A DNA stretch of 13,111 nt from an uncultured Lachnospiraceae bacterium (GTDB lineage Bacteria; Bacillota; Clostridia; Lachnospirales; Lachnospiraceae). Shown here one piece after another: positions 1 to 6,305 of this stretch. How positions within the stretch are numbered: the stretch's first letter is position 1; each line of letters starts with the position of its first letter. A model generated the notes under the pieces. The model was given only the letters and a program-made list of their open reading frames with translations, was not told where the DNA came from and searched no databases. Location: the NCBI GenBank assembly GCA_910577655.1, contig CAJTOW010000108.1, forward strand, positions 1 to 13,111, given 5' to 3'. A program made the translations under genes and the position numbers.

Positions 1-1570
1 CCTGTGAAAGCACTGTGTATCTCCTGCTGCTCTCCTTGTTTCCATCACCATCCCGGGCAGTTACCCGGACATATTTACAAGCTCCAGGAACTGTGAAATT
101 CCTTCCGCTCCCCGCCTGTTTCCAGCTTTTCCCATCCACGGATACATCCCAGGCAAATCTGCATGCTCCCTGCCCTCCGCAAAATTCCGCAGATGCGGTT
201 ACCGTCTCCTCCTCTATGGGAACGCCAAGAATGCGCACCTTACCCGGACGCGGGAACCGCTGCCCGTTGATCAACACATTTTCCACCACCGGATCCTTCC
301 AGTTCATACTGCGCATGGCCCGGTCCGCGCCGTCAATAACAATATTTCTGAGAACCAGTCCCTCCACCGGCACCTCTTTAAATGCCTCCAGAAAGATTCC
401 GTAATCTCCCCCATGGGCTTTTATATTCTCAATGGTAATATTTCTGAACACCGGCAGGTCACTGCCATTCCTTCCGTCCTCATAGAGCATGGTTCCATGA
501 ATGGCTGCTCCATGAACATGTTCCATAACACTGTCTGCCAGAATGATGTCTTCCACCCTGCCACCCCGTCTGGCATTGGTCTTCAGACGCAGAGCATAGG
601 TTAAGCTGGGACTGGTAAACCGGTTGTTCCACGCCAGCACACAACGGATTCCACCACTCATCTCACTGCCAAGTGCCACACCGCCGTGGCCGTCGGCAAA
701 ATCATTATTCTCAATGAGGACATATTCACATGGCACATTGGCTTTCCGTCCGTCCCGGTCGCGGCCGGATTTGAGGCTGATACAGTCGTCTCCTGTGTCG
801 AACCGGCAGTTTAAAATATGTACTCCCCGGCAGCTTTCCGGATCACATCCGTCGTTGTTGGCCCCATGGCTGGACAAAGTCACACCGTCTATTGTCAGTC
901 CCCGGCACATCACAGGATTCAGCTGCCACATAGGACTGTTCTTTAATGTAACGCCCTGAAGCATCACCCGGCTGCACCGGATCAGCTGAACAAAATTGGG
1001 CCTTAAGTAATGTCCGGGCCCAAACACCCGCTCTTTTAAAGGCACGCCGTCCATGTTCATCTGTCTGAGTGCCTTCCTGTCAGCCAGCTGAAGATCTGTC
1101 CTGTCTGATGACCAGGCATTTTCCACCTGGTGATGCCAGTTCCACCAGTGGTCTTTGTCGGCTCCGCCATCCAGGATTCCTTTACCCGTCACAGCGATAT
1201 CGTGGGCATCGCAGGCATAAATAAGGGCGCTGAAATTGTAGCAGGGAGACGCCTCCCAGTGGCTGAAAACCATGGGATAGTGAAGCTCTGGACTCTCATT
1301 GGCAAACGAGAGCACCGTATCCTTACTTTCCAGATGAAGCTCCACGCCGCTTTTTATGTGCAATGCTCCTGTATAGTAGCGGCCCGCCGGAATCACCACC
1401 CTGCCGCCGCCCTCTTTACTGACTGTGTCGATGGCCTTCTGCAGGGCTTCAGTCTGGATGGCCTTTCTGTCTGGTACTGCGCCGAACTCCACCACTGAAC
1501 GCTTCAGATCCGGAATAACCGGTTTCTCTATCTGATCTAAAATTGCCTTTCGCAGCTGCAATTTGTCCAT
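1..1570 (-). CDS. GH28 family glycoside hydrolase (polygalacturonase-like), 3' end beyond window
   Basis: Reading leftward from an ATG at 1570, the frame stays open for 523 codons to the window edge without a stop, so the C-terminus is missing. The N-terminus has the usual GH28 opening (EFGAVPD near residue 28, then AIQKAID-like), followed by a right-handed beta-helix pattern. The family's catalytic signatures are all present: NNDGCD at 238-243 (NTD-type), GDDC at 260-263, GHGG at 294-297 and RLK at 328-330 (RIK-type). This predicts an active inverting hydrolase acting on alpha-linked galacturonate or a related uronic-acid polymer. There is no signal peptide, so it should act in the cytosol, probably as an exo-enzyme on imported oligomers. 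After the helix (from about residue 445) a beta-rich, possibly Ig-like segment begins. The SD AGGAG at 1583-1579 lies 8 nt before the start and 26 nt separate it from the esterase stop, so it is the operon's fifth gene. Exact substrate is inferred. Confidence 0.9.
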   Translation of the reverse strand, partial: MDKLQLRKAILDQIEKPVIPDLKRSVVEFGAVPDRKAIQTEALQKAIDTVSKEGGGRVVIPAGRYYTGALHIKSGVELHLESKDTVLSFANESPELHYPMVFSHWEASPCYNFSALIYACDAHDIAVTGKGILDGGADKDHWWNWHHQVENAWSSDRTDLQLADRKALRQMNMDGVPLKERVFGPGHYLRPNFVQLIRCSRVMLQGVTLKNSPMWQLNPVMCRGLTIDGVTLSSHGANNDGCDPESCRGVHILNCRFDTGDDCISLKSGRDRDGRKANVPCEYVLIENNDFADGHGGVALGSEMSGGIRCVLAWNNRFTSPSLTYALRLKTNARRGGRVEDIILADSVMEHVHGAAIHGTMLYEDGRNGSDLPVFRNITIENIKAHGGDYGIFLEAFKEVPVEGLVLRNIVIDGADRAMRSMNWKDPVVENVLINGQRFPRPGKVRILGVPIEEETVTASAEFCGGQGACRFAWDVSVDGKSWKQAGSGRNFTVPGACKYVRVTARDGDGNKESSRRYTVLSQ

Positions 1571-1595
1571 GAAAATATCTCCTGTCTCCCGTCAG

Positions 1596-2711
1596 TCAGC
1601 TGATGCCGTCTTCGGGGGTTCCTGTAGTCAGACGTTTCAAATGCTCTTTTAAATGCTCTTTGTGCCACTGATGGCCCCCTTCACATATCTCGTGAATCAG
1701 CCGGTTCTCGGCTTTGTAGAGGGCATAGGCCTGCCTGACTATGTCCACCTGCTCTGTCACATTGGCCATCCCCCGTGGGCCATTCAGATGGTCATCCACA
1801 CATGACTGGATGAGAAACGGCCTGGGGGCCAGAAGACTTGCTATATCCCCCATATCAAGATGCTCCCACAAATGAGGCACATAGTTGCAGGAACAATTTC
1901 TGTTTAAAGTAAGAAGGGAATCCCGGAAGCCGTACAGATATCCGCTGACAGCCGCCAGCTTTACCCTGTCGTCCAGGGCGGACAGCCATAAAGTCTGCAT
2001 CCCGCCTCCCGAAAATCCCAGACAGCTTATGTTGTCCGTGTCCCACTCTCCCCGTTCCTTGACATAGTCCACTGCCCTGATCAGATCCCAGGCAAGCATT
2101 CCCGCCACCGGAATCCCCAGGGGTTCGCCCATGTGGGCCAGGAAGCGGCAGTCTCCTCCCAATGCCGTAAACGGCTCTTTTGTGTCCTCTATTTCTTCAC
2201 GGCGTTCGCCAAAGCCTCTGCAGTCCGGACACACTGCCACATACCCAAGCTCTGCCAGCTGCATGCCGTAGTCGTATTGATACTGGCGGATCTTCTCCTC
2301 CACGGCAGCATACCCTTTCACTCCCGCAACCGTGTATTTTCCCGCCCCGTTATGCCCTGGAGGGCATAAAAAAGGACGGGTATGGGAGCTGGCATCTCCG
2401 GGAATCAGCAGATAAAAAGGCATCCACACATCCGGCTCTACCTGAATCCGCACATGCTCTCTCCTTATGCTTCCCGGTAAGATTGTAACCTCTTCCACCA
2501 CTGGCCGCAAGGAAGATTTTTCCATTTTATCAAATCCCAGAAGCTCCCTTAAGAGTTTCCTTATCTGCCCCCGCCATGCCTCAAACTCTCCGGCTGTATG
2601 CCCAGAGAAATGGTCCTTCCGGGCATACTTGTCAAATTTTTTCAGCATGGACGGGAGGGTTCCATAAACAGCTTGTATCTTTGGCAGAGCCATCCTCTCG
2701 TCAGTCATCAT
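1596..2711 (-). CDS. Alpha/beta-hydrolase, acetyl(xylan)esterase-like (Abhydrolase_7 / dienelactone-hydrolase-like)
   Basis: A 371-residue alpha/beta-hydrolase. The nucleophile elbow GFSGGG at 232-237 puts the catalytic serine at 234. The acid is probably Asp306 or Asp307 (SCVDDH) and the histidine His347 (EGGHQWH). CPPGHNGAGK near 116-125 resembles the oxyanion-hole loop of large acetyl-esterase-like hydrolases, and DCRGFGER near 163 is also typical. No signal peptide is visible, so the protein is cytosolic. It starts inside the end of tctA (11-bp overlap), which suggests translational coupling. ATG codons at 2711, 2708 and 2693 are all possible; 2711 has a weak GAGTGA seven bases upstream, while 2693 has its purine run touching the start. 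Given the GH28 gene next to it, removal of acetyl (or methyl) groups from imported acidic oligosaccharides is a reasonable guess. The fold is certain, the substrate is not. Confidence 0.88.
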   Translation of the reverse strand: MMTDERMALPKIQAVYGTLPSMLKKFDKYARKDHFSGHTAGEFEAWRGQIRKLLRELLGFDKMEKSSLRPVVEEVTILPGSIRREHVRIQVEPDVWMPFYLLIPGDASSHTRPFLCPPGHNGAGKYTVAGVKGYAAVEEKIRQYQYDYGMQLAELGYVAVCPDCRGFGERREEIEDTKEPFTALGGDCRFLAHMGEPLGIPVAGMLAWDLIRAVDYVKERGEWDTDNISCLGFSGGGMQTLWLSALDDRVKLAAVSGYLYGFRDSLLTLNRNCSCNYVPHLWEHLDMGDIASLLAPRPFLIQSCVDDHLNGPRGMANVTEQVDIVRQAYALYKAENRLIHEICEGGHQWHKEHLKEHLKRLTTGTPEDGIS

Positions 2712-4221
2712 TTACATCACTCTGTACAGCCGGCGCGGCCGCTGCCATTTTCTTCCTATGCTCCGAATACAAAGGCCATACCACACAGAACACCGAGATC
2801 ACCAGCAGGGCCGCAGACAAGGGTCTGGTGAAAAATTCTGCGTAGCTCCCATGAGCATAGCTGATTCCCTGACGGAAGTACCGCTCCAGCTTACTGGACA
2901 GAATGAACGCCAGCACCAGCGGGGATGTGGGCAGCGCCGCCATGCTCATGAAGATGGCCAGGAAGCATAAGGCCAGCATCACATAGATATTGAACATGGT
3001 GTTGGATATGCCGTAGCCGCCGATATAGCATATCACCAGGATCACCGTATACAGGTAATGGTACGGAACCTTCAGGATATACGGGAACCACCGTTTGGTC
3101 ACGATCTGGATGATATAAGTGATGATGGCGGACACCATAACGCAGGCGAAGATCAGCATAGCCAGGTCCGGCTGTTCGGTCATGAACAAGGGACCGGCCT
3201 GCAGCCCGTGAATCGTCAGTCCGGCAATCAGCATGGCTGTAATACCGTCTCCGGGAATCCCCAGGGCCATCATCGGGATCAAAGCACCTCCCAGAGAGGC
3301 ATTGTTGGCCACCTCAGATGCCCACACGCCTGCCGGATTGCCTTTTCCGAAGCTGTCCGGATCCTTGCTGATGCTTTTGGCATAGCCATAGGCTACCATG
3401 TTGGAGATACCGGAACCCATGCCCGGAAGAAATCCGATCCACACGCCAGAGACAAAGGCGAATAAAATGGTCCTGATATTTTCGATAATATCCTTAAAAC
3501 CGACTCCCAGGCCTTTCATCTTTCCCACGTCAGCGTCAGGCATAGAAGCTTCGCCTTTGGCAGAGTCCCGGATGATCTGACACATGGCGAACATTCCAAG
3601 CATCTGTGCCACAGTGCTGACTCCTGCGGTCAGGTACACATTTCCGAAGGTAAAACGGGTAGCTCCGTTGATGGGATCCATGCCGATACAGCCCATGAGC
3701 AGGCCGATTCCTGCTGCCATGATACCTTTAAAGATATTTCCCTTGGACAAAGAGGCTACCAGAGTGATAGCACAAAAGCACAAGGAAAAGTACTCCCATG
3801 GGCCAAGGTGCAGGGCGAAATCCGCGATAACCGGGGAGAGCACCGTGGCCAGGACCACAGAACCCACCGTCCCAATGAAAGAAGCTGTCATGCCGATGCC
3901 CAGTGCCTTTCCCGCCTCACCGTTTTTCGTCATGGGAAAACCGTCAAAGCAGGTGGCAATGGCGGAGGAGGATCCGGGAATTCCAATGAGAACTGCCGAG
4001 ATAAAGGTTCCCGACACACCGCCGATCCAGATAGCCAGAAGAAGCACAAAGGAGGTCTCCGTGGAAAGTCCGAATGTTACCGGCAGCAGAAGGGCAATAC
4101 CCAGAGTAGCCGACAGACCGGGGATCGCTCCGAACACGATGCCCAGGGAAACCATGGCCACGATCAGCAGCAGATTGACAGGCTGCAGACATATCATCAA
4201 CGCATTTATATATTCACTCAT
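2701..4221 (-). CDS. tctA: Tripartite tricarboxylate transporter large permease subunit (TctA family)
   Basis: A 506-residue, very hydrophobic protein with about a dozen membrane segments, the normal length for TctA. Family signatures appear in both halves: GAIPGLSATLGIALLLP at about 31-47, GIPGSSSA at about 80-87 followed by DGFPMTKNGEAGKA, then LPGMGSGISN and ALGIPGDGITAMLIAGL in the second half. TctA is the channel-forming component of secondary carriers that use a periplasmic or lipoprotein receptor and an ion gradient, classically for citrate and other carboxylates. The ribosome site AGGAGGGG (4233-4226) overlaps the tctB stop codon, so the two are coupled in translation. The 3' end overlaps the esterase start. 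The family fixes the transport mechanism, not the substrate. Confidence 0.96.
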   Translation of the reverse strand: MSEYINALMICLQPVNLLLIVAMVSLGIVFGAIPGLSATLGIALLLPVTFGLSTETSFVLLLAIWIGGVSGTFISAVLIGIPGSSSAIATCFDGFPMTKNGEAGKALGIGMTASFIGTVGSVVLATVLSPVIADFALHLGPWEYFSLCFCAITLVASLSKGNIFKGIMAAGIGLLMGCIGMDPINGATRFTFGNVYLTAGVSTVAQMLGMFAMCQIIRDSAKGEASMPDADVGKMKGLGVGFKDIIENIRTILFAFVSGVWIGFLPGMGSGISNMVAYGYAKSISKDPDSFGKGNPAGVWASEVANNASLGGALIPMMALGIPGDGITAMLIAGLTIHGLQAGPLFMTEQPDLAMLIFACVMVSAIITYIIQIVTKRWFPYILKVPYHYLYTVILVICYIGGYGISNTMFNIYVMLALCFLAIFMSMAALPTSPLVLAFILSSKLERYFRQGISYAHGSYAEFFTRPLSAALLVISVFCVVWPLYSEHRKKMAAAAPAVQSDVNDD

Positions 4222-4232
4222 ATTTCCCCTCC

Positions 4233-4700
4233 TTACTCAAACAGGATGCCAGCCGGAAGCTTTACCTGAAAGCCCCACACAAACATGGCATACAGCCCTG
4301 CCGTCACCAGCACCGCGATGATGACGGACGGTACCAGCTTCACCCTGCTGTTGCCCTTCAGGTCATAGATAAAGGCCACGGTTGCAAAGGGTGTGGTAAT
4401 GAGAAAGCCCAGCCAGGTCATGGCGATGGCGTAGGCCACCAGCATCAGGTAGCTCTTGGAAATCTTCAGGATTCCCCCTTTGGGAAAATACGGTTTCTCC
4501 TCTATTTTCCTTTCCTTCACTCCTTTGATGATCAGGGCCACAGAACTCATGGCGATAAGGATGACCGCCACATAGGGAAAGAGACGCGGCCCCGGCTCCA
4601 GAAGCTTGGCAGGCTGTTTGATGGACTGACTTGCTAACAGGAAGAACGCGCAGCCGATGAGGCCGGCGATCCCTGTCTTGGTATCTCTTCGCATATTCAT
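4233..4700 (-). CDS. tctB: Tripartite tricarboxylate transporter small permease subunit (TctB family)
   Basis: A 155-residue membrane protein with about four hydrophobic segments (roughly residues 9-25, 41-60, 82-115 with a break, and 124-145) and a hydrophilic loop at 61-80 (GVKERKIEEKPYFPKGG). The pattern LLEPGPRLFPYVAVILI and the C-terminal VKLPAGILF are typical of TctB. TctB is the small, poorly conserved partner of TctA in the membrane. The open frame extends 99 codons further upstream to 4997, but that stretch runs antiparallel through the 3' end of tctC and its hairpin. The ATG at 4700 is preferred: it has an AAAGGGG ribosome site about 9 nt upstream and gives a normal TctB N-terminus. 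Eleven bases separate its stop from the tctA start. Confidence 0.92.
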   Translation of the reverse strand: MNMRRDTKTGIAGLIGCAFFLLASQSIKQPAKLLEPGPRLFPYVAVILIAMSSVALIIKGVKERKIEEKPYFPKGGILKISKSYLMLVAYAIAMTWLGFLITTPFATVAFIYDLKGNSRVKLVPSVIIAVLVTAGLYAMFVWGFQVKLPAGILFE

Positions 4701-4802
4701 TTCCAGAAAACCCCTTTCTGTATTTGGTGCAAAAGGCCCGTCCAAAGAACATGAATGATGTTGTCCCCCGGCGGGCCTACAGCGTGATCTGATTATTTGC
4801 GG

Positions 4803-4839
4803 CCGTTCAGACGGGGCATCTTCCTGCCCGTCTGAACGG
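4803..4839 (-). other. Strong hairpin between tctC and tctB (transcript processing/attenuation element)
   Basis: An inverted repeat with 13-bp perfect arms (4803-4815 and 4827-4839). An alternative fold gives 10 bp, a bulged G at 4813, five more pairs and a six-base loop. In the leftward transcript it begins 6 nt after the tctC stop. No T-tract follows (the next bases are GGCCGCAAATAATC), so it is unlikely to be a full terminator. Such hairpins behind a binding-protein gene commonly protect the upstream mRNA or reduce read-through, giving more receptor than permease. Function is inferred; the structure is directly visible. Confidence 0.75.
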
Positions 4840-4845
4840 TTGGGC

Positions 4846-5928
4846 TTATTCCTGAACGTACATGTCCAGGTCTTTGGCGATCTGGACGAACTGGGCATAC
4901 TCTCCGTCACGGATTGCAATGGATTCCTCCAGGTCATGCCATCCGGGAATGTTGCCGATGCCGGCAATCCCTGCATTGACAGTCTCATCTTCCACAACTG
5001 CTTTCATGGCAGCGTTCATCTGGGAAACCATGGTCTCGTCCATACCGGCAGGCCCTAACAGGTAGTGATACACGGACAGCACACAGTCGCCAAACCCCTG
5101 CTCCTGAAGGGTCTTGTAGTTGTCCGGCAGCTCCTCCGGATACTGGGAGATCGTGGTCCCGTCAGAGGATACGGTCCCGATAACCTTCAGCTTGCCAGCC
5201 TTCTCATATTCCAGAGCGTTGCCCACACCCACGACACCGATGTCGATAAATCCGCCGGCCAGATTGGTGAGACGGTCGGATTCGGACGCGCACTCCACAG
5301 CATTCAGCTCAATACCTGTGGTTCCTGTGATCATACCGAACAGGAAGGTGTTGGCTCCGGCTGCCGGCATACCGGCATTCAGCTCGCCGGGATGAGCCTT
5401 GGCATACTCTACAAATCCTGCGAAATCATCATACGGAGCGTCTGCCGGTACGGCCAGGGTAGAGAATCCGTTGTCCTGGAGGCAGGCAATCAGAGTGAAA
5501 TCCTTGATGGGATTTACCTCTGCGTTTCCGGTTATGTACTGGATATTCAGGGCGGAGGTAGCTACCGTCAGGGTAGTTCCATCAGCCTTGGAGGACGCCA
5601 CGGTCTGATGGCCTACGGTGTTGCTGTCATAGTTGGTGACGGTAGTCTTTAAGCCGTACAGCCGGTTCAGCCCCTCGCTGTAATAGCGGATGCCCAGATC
5701 AGAACCGCCGCCTGCTTTGCCGGGCACTACCAGGGTGATGGTCTCTTTTGCGGGGAAACCGATGCCTTCAGCATCAGCCGCTGCTCCGCCTCCGGACAAT
5801 GCTGCGCCTCCTGCTGTTCCTTCCGCTGCTTCTGAAGCTCCCTGGCTTCCCGAGCCGCCGCATGCGGCTGTCCCCAGCATGGTCACTGCCAAAATCCCGG
5901 CTAATAAGATATTCCTTCTTTTTTTCAT
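4846..5928 (-). CDS. tctC: Tripartite tricarboxylate transporter solute-binding lipoprotein (TctC/Bug family)
   Basis: A 360-residue receptor, first gene of the leftward operon. A basic start (MKKRR), a hydrophobic stretch and a lipobox-like TAAC with Cys23 indicate a lipid-anchored surface protein in a Gram-positive cell. A Gly/Ala/Ser-rich linker (about 24-57) follows. The mature part has TctC/Bug features: ITLVVPGKAGGGSD (the loop holding a carboxylate in the family), KADGTTLTVATSA, an APYDDFAGFVEYAKAHPGEL block and a DIGVVGVGNALEYEKAGKLKVIG block. It captures the solute and delivers it to TctA/TctB. The ATG at 5928 is chosen because AAGGAGAG lies just upstream and the signal peptide starts there. 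The frame runs 34 codons further upstream to 6030, but that would bury the signal sequence. The ligand cannot be read from sequence; carboxylates are usual. Confidence 0.95.
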   Translation of the reverse strand: MKKRRNILLAGILAVTMLGTAACGGSGSQGASEAAEGTAGGAALSGGGAAADAEGIGFPAKETITLVVPGKAGGGSDLGIRYYSEGLNRLYGLKTTVTNYDSNTVGHQTVASSKADGTTLTVATSALNIQYITGNAEVNPIKDFTLIACLQDNGFSTLAVPADAPYDDFAGFVEYAKAHPGELNAGMPAAGANTFLFGMITGTTGIELNAVECASESDRLTNLAGGFIDIGVVGVGNALEYEKAGKLKVIGTVSSDGTTISQYPEELPDNYKTLQEQGFGDCVLSVYHYLLGPAGMDETMVSQMNAAMKAVVEDETVNAGIAGIGNIPGWHDLEESIAIRDGEYAQFVQIAKDLDMYVQE

Positions 5929-6081
5929 AACTCTTCTCTCCTTGTTTATTTTTTTATAGACAGAGCTTGCCTGCCATTTTTGAAACTGGTTCGTAAAACA
6001 TTTTGTTGAAAAATCCGAATCATTTTTCATTTCTTTGTCTATTCTGTTTGCTTTTTCTCTGTTTCTTATTTCTACAATGGA

Positions 6082-6110
6082 ATTATATGATAGAATAGCA
6101 TAATTTGCAA
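6082..6110 (-). promoter_or_regulatory. Sigma-A type promoter of the tctC-tctB-tctA-esterase-GH28 operon
   Basis: On the minus strand, -35 TTGCAA (6110-6105), a 17-nt spacer, then a perfect -10 TATAAT (6087-6082). This predicts transcription from about 6075 and a leader of about 150 nt before tctC. The -35 is only partly consensus, which fits a promoter needing an activator. The inverted repeat at 6087-6139 covers the spacer, the -35 and the region upstream of it. Confidence 0.65.
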
Positions 6111-6139
6111 AACCCAGTTATTTATGCTTTTCATATCAT
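6087..6139. promoter_or_regulatory. Large inverted repeat overlapping the tct promoter: candidate operator for the LysR regulator
   Basis: Left arm ATGATAGAATAGCATAA (6087-6103); right arm 6122-6139, whose reverse complement is ATGATATGAAAAGCATAA. The arms agree at 16 of 17 aligned positions with one single-base gap, and are separated by 18 nt. The -35 hexamer lies in the spacer between the arms and the left arm fills the space between -35 and -10. Position beside a divergent LysR gene makes it the best operator candidate. The left arm also contains a T-N11-A spacing (6091/6103), a loose LysR-box criterion. Binding is inferred. Confidence 0.6.
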
Positions 6140-6165
6140 TTTAGTTATGGATAATTCGATTCCTC

Positions 6166-6194
6166 TTGACATCTTTTAAAAATGCCTTCAAAAT
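6166..6194 (+). promoter_or_regulatory. Promoter of the tandem LysR regulator
   Basis: A consensus -35 TTGACA (6166-6171), a 17-nt spacer and a -10-like CAAAAT (6189-6194, four of six matches). The predicted start near 6201 gives a leader of about 105 nt. Its -35 begins 27 bp to the right of the inverted repeat, so autoregulation is plausible. Confidence 0.5.
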
Positions 6195-6197
6195 AAA

Positions 6198-6249
6198 AAG
6201 AAGCACTCCCGGAAACTCCCCCGCTCCCATCTTTGCGGCTGAGCTTCTT
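6198..6249 (+). other. Possible stem in the LysR mRNA leader
   Basis: AAGAAGC (6198-6204) is complementary to GCTTCTT (6243-6249), a 7-bp stem closing a 38-nt loop that contains a smaller CCGC/GCGG pairing (6221-6224 with 6235-6238). It lies at the very start of the predicted transcript, upstream of the ribosome site. It may only be chance structure; no known riboswitch family is recognised. Confidence 0.3.
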
Positions 6250-6289
6250 AACGCGCTCAAAAGAAATGTTTGAATTTTGATATTAAGAC

Positions 6290-6296
6290 AAGGAGG
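6290..6296 (+). promoter_or_regulatory. Ribosome binding site that fixes a UUG start
   Basis: AAGGAGG (6290-6296) lies nine bases before TTG at 6306. An earlier in-frame TTG at 6270 has no such site and would place this motif inside the coding region. The strong SD therefore decides for the 6306 start. Confidence 0.8.
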
Positions 6297-6305
6297 CCTT
6301 TTACA

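Larger units (their letters stand above)
5929..6305. other. Divergent regulatory region between tctC and the tandem LysR gene
   Basis: A 377-bp gene-free, AT-rich stretch. From left to right it holds the tct operon leader with its ribosome site (about 5935-5942), the leftward promoter with a large inverted repeat (6082-6139), the rightward regulator promoter (6166-6194), a regulator leader with a possible stem (6198-6249) and the regulator's ribosome site (6290-6296). No small gene is convincing here. The arrangement is typical of LysR-type control, where the regulator binds the shared region to activate the neighbour and repress itself. Confidence 0.85.

Noticed and set aside
3584..4321. A 245-codon rightward open frame opposite tctA and the tctB 3' end
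   Set aside because: Low-complexity Pro/Arg/Met-rich translation with no domain, antisense to a clear TctA gene.
4735..4777. GGCCCG/CGGGCC pairing in the tctB leader as a riboswitch
   Set aside because: Only a 6-bp stem with a 31-nt loop; no known riboswitch core is present.
4701..4997. N-terminal extension of TctB
   Set aside because: The in-frame extension crosses the hairpin and the 3' end of tctC, reads as non-family sequence, and a ribosome site precedes the ATG at 4700.
5929..6030. 34-residue N-terminal extension of TctC
   Set aside because: It would place the lipoprotein signal internally and overlaps the ribosome site for the ATG at 5928.
6270..6305. Earlier TTG start for the LysR gene
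   Set aside because: No ribosome site precedes it, and the strong AAGGAGG would then fall inside the coding sequence.
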